Source of the DNA: Clostridiales bacterium
Lineage (GTDB): Bacteria; Bacillota; Clostridia; TANB77; CAG-508
Reading direction: 5' to 3'
Length of the DNA: 64,000 nt
Assembly (NCBI GenBank): GCA_003534295.1
Contig: DPDV01000013.1
Span: 1 to 64,000 of the forward strand
Numbering within the stretch: the stretch's first letter is position 1; each line of letters starts with the position of its first letter. Below, piece after piece: positions 42,399-51,804 of the stretch. The notes beneath the pieces were generated by a model that saw only the letters and a list, made by a program, of their open reading frames with translations, was not told the DNA's origin and did no database searches. The translations under genes were made by a program, and so were the position numbers.

Positions 42399-44303
42399 AT
42401 GATAAAAATTGAATTGAAAGATGGAGCTATTATTGAAGTAGAAAAAGGTAGTTCAATAATAGATGTGGCAAAAAAAATTAGTGAAGGCTTAGCAAGAGTA
42501 ACATTAGCAGGATTAGTAAATGGAGAAGTACAGGATTTAAGACATAAATTGACTGAAGATTGCAAACTTGAAATATTAACATTTGATAGTCTAGAGGGAA
42601 AAAAAGCATATTGGCATACAACATCCCACATAATGGCACAAGCAATAAAAAGACTATATCCAGAAATAAAACTTGCAATAGGACCATCAATAGATAATGG
42701 ATTTTATTATGACTTCGATACAGAAAAACCATTTTCAGAAGAAGATTTAATCAAAATTGAAGATGAAATGAAAAAAATAATAAAAGAAGATTTACCACTA
42801 GAAAGATTTGAACTCCCAAGAAAAGAAGCAATAAAATTTATGGAGGAAAAAGGAGAGCCATATAAGGTAGAACTAATCAACGATTTGCCAGAAGATGCAA
42901 TAATATCATTCTACAAACAAGGCGAATTTACAGATCTTTGTGCAGGTCCTCATGTTGCGAAAACAGGTAATATTAAAGCTGTAAAACTGTTAACATCTTC
43001 AGGAGCTTATTGGAGAGGAAACGAAAAAAATAAAATGCTACAAAGGATTTATGGTATTTCATATCCAAAAGCTAGCCAATTAGAAGAATACTTGAATATG
43101 TTAGAAGAAGCAAAAAAGAGAGATCATAAAAAATTGGGTAAAGAGTTAGAATTATTTATGATTACAGGAGAAGGACCAGGATTTCCATTCTTTTTACCAA
43201 AAGGAATGGTGCTTAGAAATGTATTAGAAGATTATTGGAGAAAAATTCATACTTTAAATGGATATCAAGAAGTTAAAACACCGGTAATGTTAAATGAAGA
43301 ATTATGGCATCGTTCAGGACACTGGGATCATTATAAGGACAATATGTATACAACAAAAATAGATGAACAAGACTTTGCTTTAAAACCAATGAACTGCCCA
43401 GGAGGTATGTTAGTATATAAAAGCAAAATGCATTCATACAAGGACTTACCTATAAGGATGGGAGAATTGGGACTTGTACATAGACATGAAAAATCTGGCC
43501 AATTAAACGGGCTATTTAGGGTAAGATGTTTTACTCAAGACGATGCTCATATATTCTGTTTACCAGAACAAATTGAATCAGAAATAATTGACTTAATGCA
43601 CTTAATAAACCAAGTATATAGCTTGTTTGGATTTACATATACAGTAGAGCTATCTACAAGACCAGAAGACTCTATGGGAAGCGATGAAGATTGGACAACA
43701 GCAGAAAATGCTTTGAGAAAGGCATTAGAGCATGAGAACATGGAATATGTTATAAATGAAGGCGATGGAGCATTTTACGGACCAAAAATTGATTTTCATA
43801 TAAAAGATAGCTTGGGCAGAGATTGGCAATGTGGAACTATACAGCTAGATTTTCAGATGCCGGAAAGATTTGACTTGAATTATATAGGACAAGATGGAGA
43901 GAAGCATAGACCTGTTATGTTACATAGAGTTGTATTTGGTAGTATAGAAAGATTTATAGGAGTCTTAATAGAACATTATGCAGGTGCATTCCCAACATGG
44001 CTTGCACCAGTACAAGTAAAAATACTTACTATTTCTGATAAACAAAAAGAATATGCAGATGAATTGGTAAAACAATTTATGAAGGAGGGAATAAGAGCTG
44101 AATTAGATGACAGAGAAGAAAAGATAGGATACAAAATAAGAGAAGCACAACTTCAAAAAATTCCATATATGCTAATAATTGGAGAAAAAGAGGTAGAAGC
44201 AAATGCAGTAGGAGTACGTGCAAGAAAAGAAGGCGATATAGGACAAATGCCTGTAAAAGAATTTATTTCTAAGATTAAAGAGGAAATAGAAGAAAAGAAA
44301 TAA
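42399..44303 (+). CDS. thrS: Threonine--tRNA ligase
   Basis: 634 residues, ATG at 42399, after AAAGGAGG. Full domain order: TGS domain (1-60), editing/SAD domain with HTTSH and DLCAGPHV zinc ligands, and a class II catalytic core (MNCPGGM, RCFTQDDAHIFC, motif 3 in GSIERFIGVLIEHYAGAFP). A C-terminal anticodon-binding domain follows (FMKEGIRAELDDREEKIGYKIREAQ). Charges tRNA-Thr. Regulated by the T-box just upstream. Confidence 0.98.
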   Translation: MIKIELKDGAIIEVEKGSSIIDVAKKISEGLARVTLAGLVNGEVQDLRHKLTEDCKLEILTFDSLEGKKAYWHTTSHIMAQAIKRLYPEIKLAIGPSIDNGFYYDFDTEKPFSEEDLIKIEDEMKKIIKEDLPLERFELPRKEAIKFMEEKGEPYKVELINDLPEDAIISFYKQGEFTDLCAGPHVAKTGNIKAVKLLTSSGAYWRGNEKNKMLQRIYGISYPKASQLEEYLNMLEEAKKRDHKKLGKELELFMITGEGPGFPFFLPKGMVLRNVLEDYWRKIHTLNGYQEVKTPVMLNEELWHRSGHWDHYKDNMYTTKIDEQDFALKPMNCPGGMLVYKSKMHSYKDLPIRMGELGLVHRHEKSGQLNGLFRVRCFTQDDAHIFCLPEQIESEIIDLMHLINQVYSLFGFTYTVELSTRPEDSMGSDEDWTTAENALRKALEHENMEYVINEGDGAFYGPKIDFHIKDSLGRDWQCGTIQLDFQMPERFDLNYIGQDGEKHRPVMLHRVVFGSIERFIGVLIEHYAGAFPTWLAPVQVKILTISDKQKEYADELVKQFMKEGIRAELDDREEKIGYKIREAQLQKIPYMLIIGEKEVEANAVGVRARKEGDIGQMPVKEFISKIKEEIEEKK

Positions 44304-44369
44304 GTTAAATGCAATTCTATAAAATAAATATGATTATTAAATTTAATGTAAGATTAAGTGGAGGTAAAA

Positions 44370-46616
44370 ATGCCAGAGATTACTAATGACGAAAAGGAAA
44401 TAATAGAACAGAAACTAGAATATATTGGTTTAGATTTAGAAAATGTACCAGAGTTTTTAAAAAGTTTTAAACCACTTAATTATAGACCGCTAGAGTCATA
44501 TGATGATACATATAAAATTTATAAATATATAAACATTTGTGATATTCAAATTTTAATAACTCCAACAGACAGGCTAACATCACTACAAGAAAAATATAAA
44601 TTAGCAAGCCCAATTTTAGAGTACTTAGATTCTGAAAATGAGGAAGACATAGAAAAGTTTGCTAAATTTTTAGAAATGGTAAAAAATTTGAAAATAGATG
44701 ATATAGAAGAGATAGAAACAGAGCAAGAATTATTAAAAGATAAAATACCATTTGAAGTTAAATATAAAAATAATTTTATATGGCAGATATATTATTCGGA
44801 TTATTGCAATAAATACTTTATGCTAGTGCCAACGAGGGAAGCTAACAATCCAGAACTATTTTATATATTAAAACAACAAATTCAATGTAATAAAGAAAAA
44901 GGTCAAAGAAAAATTTTTGTCCCAATTAGTAATATGGAGTACTCTGAAAGATATCTAAAAAAAACAGAGATAAACGATATAGAAAATTATTTGTGGTATT
45001 TTACTAAACAATGGCCAAATATATATGAAGTATATGATAACGATGAAAATTTAGAAGTACAAATTTTAGGGCAAGTAGATGTCTATGAAAAAGTTTTAAG
45101 CACATATAAAATTAAAATAAAAAATAAAGAAGAAGCAACTGAATTTTTAAAATTATTAAAAGCATTATTTATCTTATCAACTGGAGCAGAAGAACAATAT
45201 AAAATTGATTTAAAAATAAATGAACAAGCAGGTCTCTATTTTTTATATAACAATGAGAAAATAGAATATTCATATTTACCTATTTTTATAAATACAGAAG
45301 TAAATAAAAAGATAAAAGAAATAGAAAAAGTTAAAAATGAAATAACAACAAAAAAAGAAAGGCTACAAAGACTTAAAAAGGTAAATGATGGTGCAACGGC
45401 TGAGTATTTAGAAAGACAAAAGCAAATATCTACCTTCCTAGAATGTAAAAAAACTTTTCTTGGAAAAATTAAATACTATTTTAAGAATAAGAGTATAAAA
45501 AAACAAATAATAAATGATGTGAAAACAAAAGTGGAAAGGGAAAATATAGAGCCGGAAACAATATATGAAAAAAAAGAACAGTATACTTTGGAGGATCTAA
45601 TTGGACTTTGTACAAGATTAAATAGTAAAAATGAAATAAACAAAAACATGAAGTTAGATATAAATGCTATGGAACTAAAAATTACTAACTTAACAAAAAA
45701 AATAGAAAATGCAGAATTATATATAAATGAGATAGAAAAGCATAAAAAGAGTATTTTTGAATTTTGGAAATTTACTAATAAAGACGAAATATCAACTTTG
45801 ACACAAGGAGAACAAGAAGAGTTACCAAAAACAAAAATTGAAAAATGTTTTGATTATATTGAAGACATGGAAGAATTAGGAAAAAAAGCAGATGAACTCC
45901 AAAGGAGGAAACTATCTAAAAATGAAACAGATGCTATATTTGCTGTAAAACAAGCTATAAATTCTGTTAAGGCATTTGAGAACGAGTATGAAGATATAAA
46001 AGAGTTTAAAAAACTAAAACAAGAATATGAAGACAACATGGAATACATAAATATGAAAGACTTTAATATATTTGGAAGCATGAATAAAGACAAAACACAA
46101 ATCAGTACAATAAATAATCAAAAGCATAGAGAAATACCAAAAGATAAATATAAAGTGTTAAACATAAATGCAAACACAGAAATAGATATGTTTAAAGAAA
46201 ATTTAAAGAATTATACAAAACTAGTAGAAGAGGCATTTAACAAGATAACTTTACAAAACAATATAGCTGTGTATAAACTTTTGCAAGCAAACATGAACGG
46301 TTTGGAGATATTTAATATAAGCCCCATAAAAGAACTTGAAAACATAAAAGAGGACTCAACTACATTGCACAAATTTAATCTTCAAGAAGGAGTACCAATA
46401 TTATTTTACTCGAACATTATATTTTATGAAAATTTTAATAAAACACTACCAATTGGGATGGACTTATCTACAGAGGTATTATTAGATTTAAATCAACTTG
46501 AAATGGAAAAAATTAATGAAAATGAATTTAATTATAATGTTAAAAGAAATGAGTTCGATTATGAAATAAGAAAAATAAAAGTAATAGAATATAATGTAAA
46601 GAAAAAAAGAATATAG
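44370..46616 (+). CDS. Large coiled-coil protein of unknown function
   Basis: 748 residues from ATG 44370 (GTGGAGGTA 6 nt upstream). No signal peptide or TM helix. Residues 1-270 look globular. From about 310 to 560 the chain is rich in K/E heptads (KIKEIEKVKNEITTKKERLQRLKK..., IEKHKKSIFEFWKF, ELGKKADELQRRK). The C-terminal 180 residues are again globular (FNLQEGVPILFYSNIIFYENFNKTLPIGMDLS). No family recognised. The size and layout suggest a structural or scaffold protein. It sits alone between thrS and an ABC operon and ends with a terminator. Confidence 0.6.
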   Translation: MPEITNDEKEIIEQKLEYIGLDLENVPEFLKSFKPLNYRPLESYDDTYKIYKYINICDIQILITPTDRLTSLQEKYKLASPILEYLDSENEEDIEKFAKFLEMVKNLKIDDIEEIETEQELLKDKIPFEVKYKNNFIWQIYYSDYCNKYFMLVPTREANNPELFYILKQQIQCNKEKGQRKIFVPISNMEYSERYLKKTEINDIENYLWYFTKQWPNIYEVYDNDENLEVQILGQVDVYEKVLSTYKIKIKNKEEATEFLKLLKALFILSTGAEEQYKIDLKINEQAGLYFLYNNEKIEYSYLPIFINTEVNKKIKEIEKVKNEITTKKERLQRLKKVNDGATAEYLERQKQISTFLECKKTFLGKIKYYFKNKSIKKQIINDVKTKVERENIEPETIYEKKEQYTLEDLIGLCTRLNSKNEINKNMKLDINAMELKITNLTKKIENAELYINEIEKHKKSIFEFWKFTNKDEISTLTQGEQEELPKTKIEKCFDYIEDMEELGKKADELQRRKLSKNETDAIFAVKQAINSVKAFENEYEDIKEFKKLKQEYEDNMEYINMKDFNIFGSMNKDKTQISTINNQKHREIPKDKYKVLNINANTEIDMFKENLKNYTKLVEEAFNKITLQNNIAVYKLLQANMNGLEIFNISPIKELENIKEDSTTLHKFNLQEGVPILFYSNIIFYENFNKTLPIGMDLSTEVLLDLNQLEMEKINENEFNYNVKRNEFDYEIRKIKVIEYNVKKKRI

Positions 46617-46617
46617 T

Positions 46618-46647
46618 GAGCAAATAAAAAATATTTGCTCATTTTTA
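46618..46647 (+). terminator. Terminator of the coiled-coil gene
   Basis: GAGCAAAT / ATTTGCTC stem (46618-46640) followed by ATTTTTATT. Confidence 0.8.
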
Positions 46648-46697
46648 TTGACAAATTAAATTTAAAATAGTATTATTGTATTACGCAAGTAATACAA
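46648..46697 (+). promoter_or_regulatory. Promoter and palindromic operator of the YtrA-ABC operon
   Basis: TTGACA (46648), 17-bp spacer, TATTAT (46671). It is followed at once by TTGTATTAC-GCAA-GTAATACAA (46676-46697), a perfect 9-bp-arm dyad placed where autorepression by a GntR/YtrA protein is expected. Confidence 0.8.
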
Positions 46698-46715
46698 TAC
46701 AGAAAGGAGGTAATT

Positions 46716-47087
46716 ATGAATTACATATTTGACAATGAAAGACCAATTTATATTCAGTTAGTTGAGATAATAAGAATAGAAATAGTTTCTGGTAAATTCA
46801 AAAAAGGACAAAGAATGCCTTCTGTAAGAGAGCTAGCACTTATAATGAAGGTTAATCCAAACACAATGCAAAAAGCATTGGCTGAACTTGAGAATGAACA
46901 GTTAATTTATACAGAAAGAACAAATGGAAAATATGTAACAGAAGATGAAGAATTGATTGAAAAAATAAAAAGAAAATTGGCAAAAGAAATAATTGATAAT
47001 TATCTTAATAATATGAAAAAAATCGGCATAGATTATAACTCAGCTGTAAAATACTTGCAAGAAGGAGGAAAAGATGGAATTAGTTAA
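46716..47087 (+). CDS. GntR/YtrA-family repressor
   Basis: 123 residues, ATG at 46716, with GAAAGGAGG upstream. Winged helix with the GntR signature (RPIYIQLVEIIRIEIVSGKFKKGQRMPSVRELALIMKVNPNTMQKALAELENEQLIYTERTNGKYV). The short C-terminus marks the YtrA subfamily, which usually represses an adjacent ABC transporter operon. The stop overlaps the start of the ATPase gene (47074). Confidence 0.92.
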   Translation: MNYIFDNERPIYIQLVEIIRIEIVSGKFKKGQRMPSVRELALIMKVNPNTMQKALAELENEQLIYTERTNGKYVTEDEELIEKIKRKLAKEIIDNYLNNMKKIGIDYNSAVKYLQEGGKDGIS

Positions 47088-47769
47088 ATGTAATAATTTG
47101 TGCAAAAAATTTGATGACAAGCAAGTTTTAAACAATATAAATTTAAGTATTCCAAAAGGAAAAATTATAGGTTTACTTGGGAAAAATGGAATGGGGAAAA
47201 CAACTTTAATAAAATTGATTAATGATTTATTAACTCCTACAAGTGGCGAGGTGCTTATAAATGGTGAAAAACCAGGTGTAAACTCTAAGAAAATTATTTC
47301 ATATTTACCAGAGAGAACATATCTTGATAAAAATATGAATGTTTCACAAATAATAACTTTTTTTAATGAATTTTATGATAATTTTAATGAAGAGAAAGCG
47401 ATTAAGCTATTAAAAGATTTAGATTTAGATATAAATTTAAAAATAAATAAAATGTCAAAAGGAATGCAAGAGAAATTACAACTAATATTAGTTATGAGCA
47501 GAGAGGCAGAATTATATATATTAGATGAGCCATTAGGTGGAGTTGATCCAGCGACTAGAGATTATATTTTAGATACAATTCTTTTAAACTTTAACGAAGG
47601 AGCAAGCTTAATTATATCTACTCATATAATTAGTGATGTTGAAAGAATATTAGATGATGTCATTTTTATTGATAAGGGAGAAATTATATTAACATCATCA
47701 GCAGATGAGCTAAGAAAAAAAGAAAGTGCATCAATAGACGAAATATTTAGGAGGTGCTTTAAATGTTAG
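47074..47769 (+). CDS. ABC transporter ATP-binding protein
   Basis: 231 residues, ATG at 47074, with AGAAGGAGG upstream. Walker A GLLGKNGMGKTT (33-44), signature MSKGMQEKLQL (S-x-G, usual for ABC-2 ATPases), Walker B LYILDEPLGGVD, H-loop STHI. Energises export by the following permease. Such YtrA-regulated transporters often respond to cell-wall stress or antimicrobial peptides; this role is inferred from the family only. Confidence 0.95.
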   Translation: MELVKCNNLCKKFDDKQVLNNINLSIPKGKIIGLLGKNGMGKTTLIKLINDLLTPTSGEVLINGEKPGVNSKKIISYLPERTYLDKNMNVSQIITFFNEFYDNFNEEKAIKLLKDLDLDINLKINKMSKGMQEKLQLILVMSREAELYILDEPLGGVDPATRDYILDTILLNFNEGASLIISTHIISDVERILDDVIFIDKGEIILTSSADELRKKESASIDEIFRRCFKC

Positions 47770-48551
47770 GTAAATTATTAAAATATGATTTGAAATGGTG
47801 CTTTAAACCTTTATTAGTATTTTATATGTTAGCGATTTTCTTTTCAATAATAGTAAGAATTGTTGAAAGTTTTGAACAAAGCTTGATAATATTGATAATT
47901 GACAAGGTATGCTGTGGTATTGTTATTGCAATGCTAGTAAACATATTAATAAATTGCTTTATGAGAAATTGGGCAAGATTTGTAAAAAATATATATAAAG
48001 ATGAAGCATACTTGACACACACACTTCCTATAAGCAAAAGTGAAATCTACTTATCAAAAATTCTAACAGCTATTATAACATTGCTTACTTCATTTGTTGT
48101 TGTAGTTATTTGTCTAGCTATTAGTTGCCTAAATAAGGAAACATGTGTTATGTTAAAAGAGTCCTTAGAACAATCAGCAATATATTTGAATAGTTCAGTA
48201 TTTAGTTTAATACTTGTAATGGTTATTACATTATTCTTTGAGTGTTTGTTTATGATGATGAGTGGAATATTAGGACTTATAATAGGACATAGAAGCAATA
48301 ATTCGAAAATAATTAAGTCTATAATAATAGGATTTGCAATATATAGTTTATTGTCAGCGATATCACTAGGAATATTATTTATGGCAGGTGTGATAAATCC
48401 AGAAATAATGTCATTATTTAACAATGTTAATGTAAATTCAGAAGGACTTAAGGGCATGATGTTAGTTGGAATATTAGTATATGCTATATACAACGTGGGA
48501 ATTTATTATTCAGGAAATAAATTTTTAAATAAAGGAGTAAATATAGATTAA
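47763..48551 (+). CDS. ABC transporter permease
   Basis: 262 residues, ATG at 47763, overlapping the ATPase gene by 7 nt. Six hydrophobic segments (LVFYMLAIFFSIIVRI, GIVIAMLVNILINCFM, ILTAIITLLTSFVVVVICLAI, SLILVMVITLFFECLFMMM, IIIGFAIYSLLSAISLGILFM, MMLVGILVYAIYNVGIYY). Partner of the ATPase. The motif AYLTHTLPISKSEIYLSKI is typical for this permease type. Confidence 0.9.
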   Translation: MLGKLLKYDLKWCFKPLLVFYMLAIFFSIIVRIVESFEQSLIILIIDKVCCGIVIAMLVNILINCFMRNWARFVKNIYKDEAYLTHTLPISKSEIYLSKILTAIITLLTSFVVVVICLAISCLNKETCVMLKESLEQSAIYLNSSVFSLILVMVITLFFECLFMMMSGILGLIIGHRSNNSKIIKSIIIGFAIYSLLSAISLGILFMAGVINPEIMSLFNNVNVNSEGLKGMMLVGILVYAIYNVGIYYSGNKFLNKGVNID

Positions 48552-48558
48552 AATTAAG

Positions 48559-48641
48559 TGGTACCGATGGTGGGACTCGAACCCACATGGTTTCCCGCCA
48601 GATTTTGAGTCTGGTGCGTCTGCCAATTCCGCCACATCGGC
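48559..48641 (-). tRNA. tRNA-Leu (CAA)
   Basis: On the minus strand it begins GCCGATGTGGCGGAATTGGC and folds into a class II tRNA with a long variable arm. The anticodon arm is CCAGA-CTCAAAA-TCTGG (anticodon CAA), the T-loop GTTCGAGTC, and the end CATCGGTA-CCA with encoded CCA. The first base pair is a G:U. Reads UUG codons. Confidence 0.97.
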
Positions 48642-48718
48642 ATATTTAAAATACAATATATATAATAACAGATATTAACTGGTTTGGCAAGATAAAATTA
48701 AAATTTTTTTGAAATATC

Positions 48719-48746
48719 AATAGGCGGTTAAAATCGCCTATTTTTG
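48719..48746. terminator. Terminator between tRNA-Leu and the nucleotidase gene
   Basis: TAGGCG / CGCCTA stem (48721-48740) followed by TTTTTG on the plus strand. It may end the ABC operon transcript. Confidence 0.75.
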
Positions 48747-48885
48747 TCTTCAATATTAGAAATTCATTTGAAATGAAGGAAAAAATATTTGTAATATAAA
48801 CTAGAATATGCTAAAATAATGTATGATATGTGGGAAAAATAAAAAAATGATGTAATAAATTTATTAAGAAAGGAACAAAAATAGT

Positions 48886-49491
48886 ATGAATATAGGAATA
48901 GATATAGATGATACAATGTCAAATTCATTTGAAATTATGTTAGCAGATTCACAAATATATGATATTGAGGAAATGAAGGGAACGGGGGATATTAAAAATT
49001 TAGGAAGCATACCTACATATGATCAAATAGAGAATATGTATAAGTGGGAAGAGGAAGCATTAAAAAAATTTTGGTATAAACACTTTGAAAGAGTTTTAAG
49101 AGAGGCAACTCCAAAACAATATGTAGCAGAAACTATAAAAAAATTAAAAGAAGAAGGAAACAACATTTATATTATAACCGCAAGGTATGAGCAAGATGGA
49201 ATAGAAAGCGTAGAGGGGTTAACAGAAGAATGGCTTAAAAAGAACAAAATAGAATATGATAGATTATTAATAAATTCATCTGACAAATTAAAGATAGCTA
49301 GAGAATACAATATAGATGTATTTATAGATGATTGCTTTAAATTTTGTAAAGAAATAAATGATGCAGGAATAAAATCATATATGTTTGTTGGCACAACAAA
49401 TAATAATATAGAAACAGGAGAAGTAGAAAAAGTGTATTCATGGCCACAAGTTTATTTTAAAATCAAAGAATTTACCCAAAAAACACAATAA
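48886..49491 (+). CDS. 5'(3')-deoxyribonucleotidase-like HAD phosphatase
   Basis: 201 residues, ATG at 48886, with AAGAAAGGAAC upstream. HAD motif I IGIDIDDTMSNSFE (Asp5 nucleophile, Asp7 acid-base), motif II YIITARYE, motif III with Lys in SSDKLKIAREYNIDVFIDD. It fits the NT5C / 5'-nucleotidase type C family that dephosphorylates pyrimidine (deoxy)nucleotides. Cytoplasmic. Monocistronic, as far as can be seen. Confidence 0.8.
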   Translation: MNIGIDIDDTMSNSFEIMLADSQIYDIEEMKGTGDIKNLGSIPTYDQIENMYKWEEEALKKFWYKHFERVLREATPKQYVAETIKKLKEEGNNIYIITARYEQDGIESVEGLTEEWLKKNKIEYDRLLINSSDKLKIAREYNIDVFIDDCFKFCKEINDAGIKSYMFVGTTNNNIETGEVEKVYSWPQVYFKIKEFTQKTQ

Positions 49492-49556
49492 TATAATTAA
49501 TGCAACACATAAAGATTAAAATCATTTAAAACATAAAAAGGAGGAATAACAAGCAA

Positions 49557-51803
49557 ATGCTTAAAATATTAAAAAACCTAAAAGAATCACTAATCTCAGT
49601 AATAATTATAGTGATTTTGCTATGTTTGCAAGCAGGTACAGACTTAGCATTACCAGATTATACATCTAAAATAGTTAATATTGGAATACAACAAGGGGGA
49701 ATACAAAATGTTTCTCCAGAAGCAATACGAAAAGAGCAAATGGAAAATTTATTACTATTTTCAACAGATGATGAAAAAATATTAAATTGTTATACTCTAA
49801 TTTCTAAAAAAGAAATGGAGGATAAAGAGTATGAAAAATATTTAAAACAATATCCAGAATTAGAAAATCAAGATATTTATGTACTTAATAATTTAAAGAA
49901 AGAACAGAAAGAAGAACTTGATACATTAATAGCAAAACCATTAATGATAATATATAGTATAAGTAATGAAGAAACAGCCAAAGAGATCAAAAAGAATATT
50001 CTACAGAACACACCTAAAGCACAACAAAGCATACTAGAACAAGCAGATTTGCTAACAATAATTAAAAATATGCCAGAAGAAACAAGGAATAATATTTTGG
50101 AAGAAAGTAGCAAAATGATAGACGAGAAATTTGGCAATATGACAGAACAAGTTGCAATACAAGCTACAAAGCAAGAATATGCCCAAATAGGGATGGACTT
50201 AGATAAAATACAAAATGATTATATACTATTTACAGGTATGCAGATGTTAGGAATAGCATTAATAAGTATGATTGCAGCAATAATAATAATGTATTTATCA
50301 TCGAGAGTTGCAGCTAAGTTAGGACAAAACCTAAGAAATAAGGTTTTCAAAAAGGTTTTAGGCTTTTCCATAGAGGAATTTAAGGCGTTTTCTACAGCAT
50401 CACTAATAACACGTAGCACAAATGATATACAGCAAATTCAAAATTTAATTGCAATGTTATTTAGAGTAGTAGTATATGCGCCAATAGTAGGTATAGGCGG
50501 TTTTATAAGGGTATTAAATAACAGCCATACTTCAATGGCTTGGATAATAGGTTTGGCAATTTTATGTATATTAGGAATAATATTAACATTATTTATTATA
50601 GCAATGCCAAAATTCAAGAAACTACAAGAGCTTGTTGACCGTTTAAATTTAGTTGCAAGAGAAATACTAACTGGTTTGCCAGTAATTAGAGCGTTTAATA
50701 CAGAAAAGAAAGAAGAAAAAAGGTTTGAAGATGCAAATAAAATATTAATGAAAACTAATATATTTGTTAATAAGGCTATGAGTTTAATGATGCCAGCATT
50801 AATGTTTGTTATGAATTCAGTGGCTTTACTAATTATATGGGTAGGAGGACATAATGTAGCAAATGGAAATATACAAGTTGGAGATATGATGGCGTTTATA
50901 CAATATACAATGCAAATTGTAATAAGTTTTTTAGTTATTTCTATGATATCTATAATGATACCTCGTGCTCAGGTTTCTGCTAATCGTATAAATGAAATTT
51001 TAGAAAAAGAGCCAAGAATAAAAGATAATGAGAATACAAAAAAATTTGACAACAGTAAGAAAGGATTGGTTGAATTTAAAAATGTTTCATTTAGATATCC
51101 AGATGCAGATGCAGAAATATTAACAGATATTAATTTTACAGCAGAACCGGGAAAAACTACGGCAATAATAGGAAGTACAGGTAGTGGAAAATCTACTATT
51201 GTAAATTTAATACCAAGATTTTATGATGTAACTGGTGGAGAACTATTAATAGACGGAGTTAATATAAAAGATGTACCTCAACATGAATTGAGAAAAAGAA
51301 TAGGTTTTGTTCCACAAAAAGGCTTACTATTTTCTGGAACAATAGAATCAAATATAAAATATGGAAATCCTAAAATGTCTGACAAACAGATGAAAGAAGC
51401 TGCAGAAATAGCACAGGCAACAGAATTTATAGAAGCAAAGCCAGAAAAATATAAATCAGAGATAGCACAAGGCGGAACAAACGTGTCTGGTGGGCAAAAA
51501 CAGCGTTTATCAATAGCAAGAGCGATTGCAATAGACCCAGAAATATTTGTTTTTGATGACAGTTTTTCAGCATTAGATTTAAAAACTGATAGTAAATTAA
51601 GAGCAGCATTAGCAGAAAAAACTAAAAACAAAACTGTAATTATAGTTGCGCAAAGAGTAAGCACAATACTAAATGCTGACCAAATTGTGGTGCTAGAAGA
51701 GGGAAAAATTGTAGGAATAGGAAAGCATCAAGAGCTTATGAAAAATTGTGATACATATTCACAGATAGCATTATCACAGCTTTCAAAGGAGGAGCTAGAA
51801 TAA
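49557..51803 (+). CDS. Heterodimeric ABC exporter, subunit 1 (degenerate ATP site)
   Basis: 748 residues, ATG at 49557, with AAAGGAGG upstream. A TM domain with a large extracytoplasmic insertion (about residues 45-225) between helices 1 and 2, then the NBD. Walker A is GSTGSGKST and the signature VSGGQKQR. Walker B ends FVFDDSF (Asp where Glu is catalytic), and the H-loop reads VAQRVS (Gln for His). So one of the two ATP sites in the dimer is non-canonical, as in LmrCD/TmrAB-type exporters. Substrate unknown; the family exports drugs or lipids. The start of subunit 2 follows after 1 nt. Confidence 0.93.
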   Translation: MLKILKNLKESLISVIIIVILLCLQAGTDLALPDYTSKIVNIGIQQGGIQNVSPEAIRKEQMENLLLFSTDDEKILNCYTLISKKEMEDKEYEKYLKQYPELENQDIYVLNNLKKEQKEELDTLIAKPLMIIYSISNEETAKEIKKNILQNTPKAQQSILEQADLLTIIKNMPEETRNNILEESSKMIDEKFGNMTEQVAIQATKQEYAQIGMDLDKIQNDYILFTGMQMLGIALISMIAAIIIMYLSSRVAAKLGQNLRNKVFKKVLGFSIEEFKAFSTASLITRSTNDIQQIQNLIAMLFRVVVYAPIVGIGGFIRVLNNSHTSMAWIIGLAILCILGIILTLFIIAMPKFKKLQELVDRLNLVAREILTGLPVIRAFNTEKKEEKRFEDANKILMKTNIFVNKAMSLMMPALMFVMNSVALLIIWVGGHNVANGNIQVGDMMAFIQYTMQIVISFLVISMISIMIPRAQVSANRINEILEKEPRIKDNENTKKFDNSKKGLVEFKNVSFRYPDADAEILTDINFTAEPGKTTAIIGSTGSGKSTIVNLIPRFYDVTGGELLIDGVNIKDVPQHELRKRIGFVPQKGLLFSGTIESNIKYGNPKMSDKQMKEAAEIAQATEFIEAKPEKYKSEIAQGGTNVSGGQKQRLSIARAIAIDPEIFVFDDSFSALDLKTDSKLRAALAEKTKNKTVIIVAQRVSTILNADQIVVLEEGKIVGIGKHQELMKNCDTYSQIALSQLSKEELE

Positions 51804-51804
51804 T

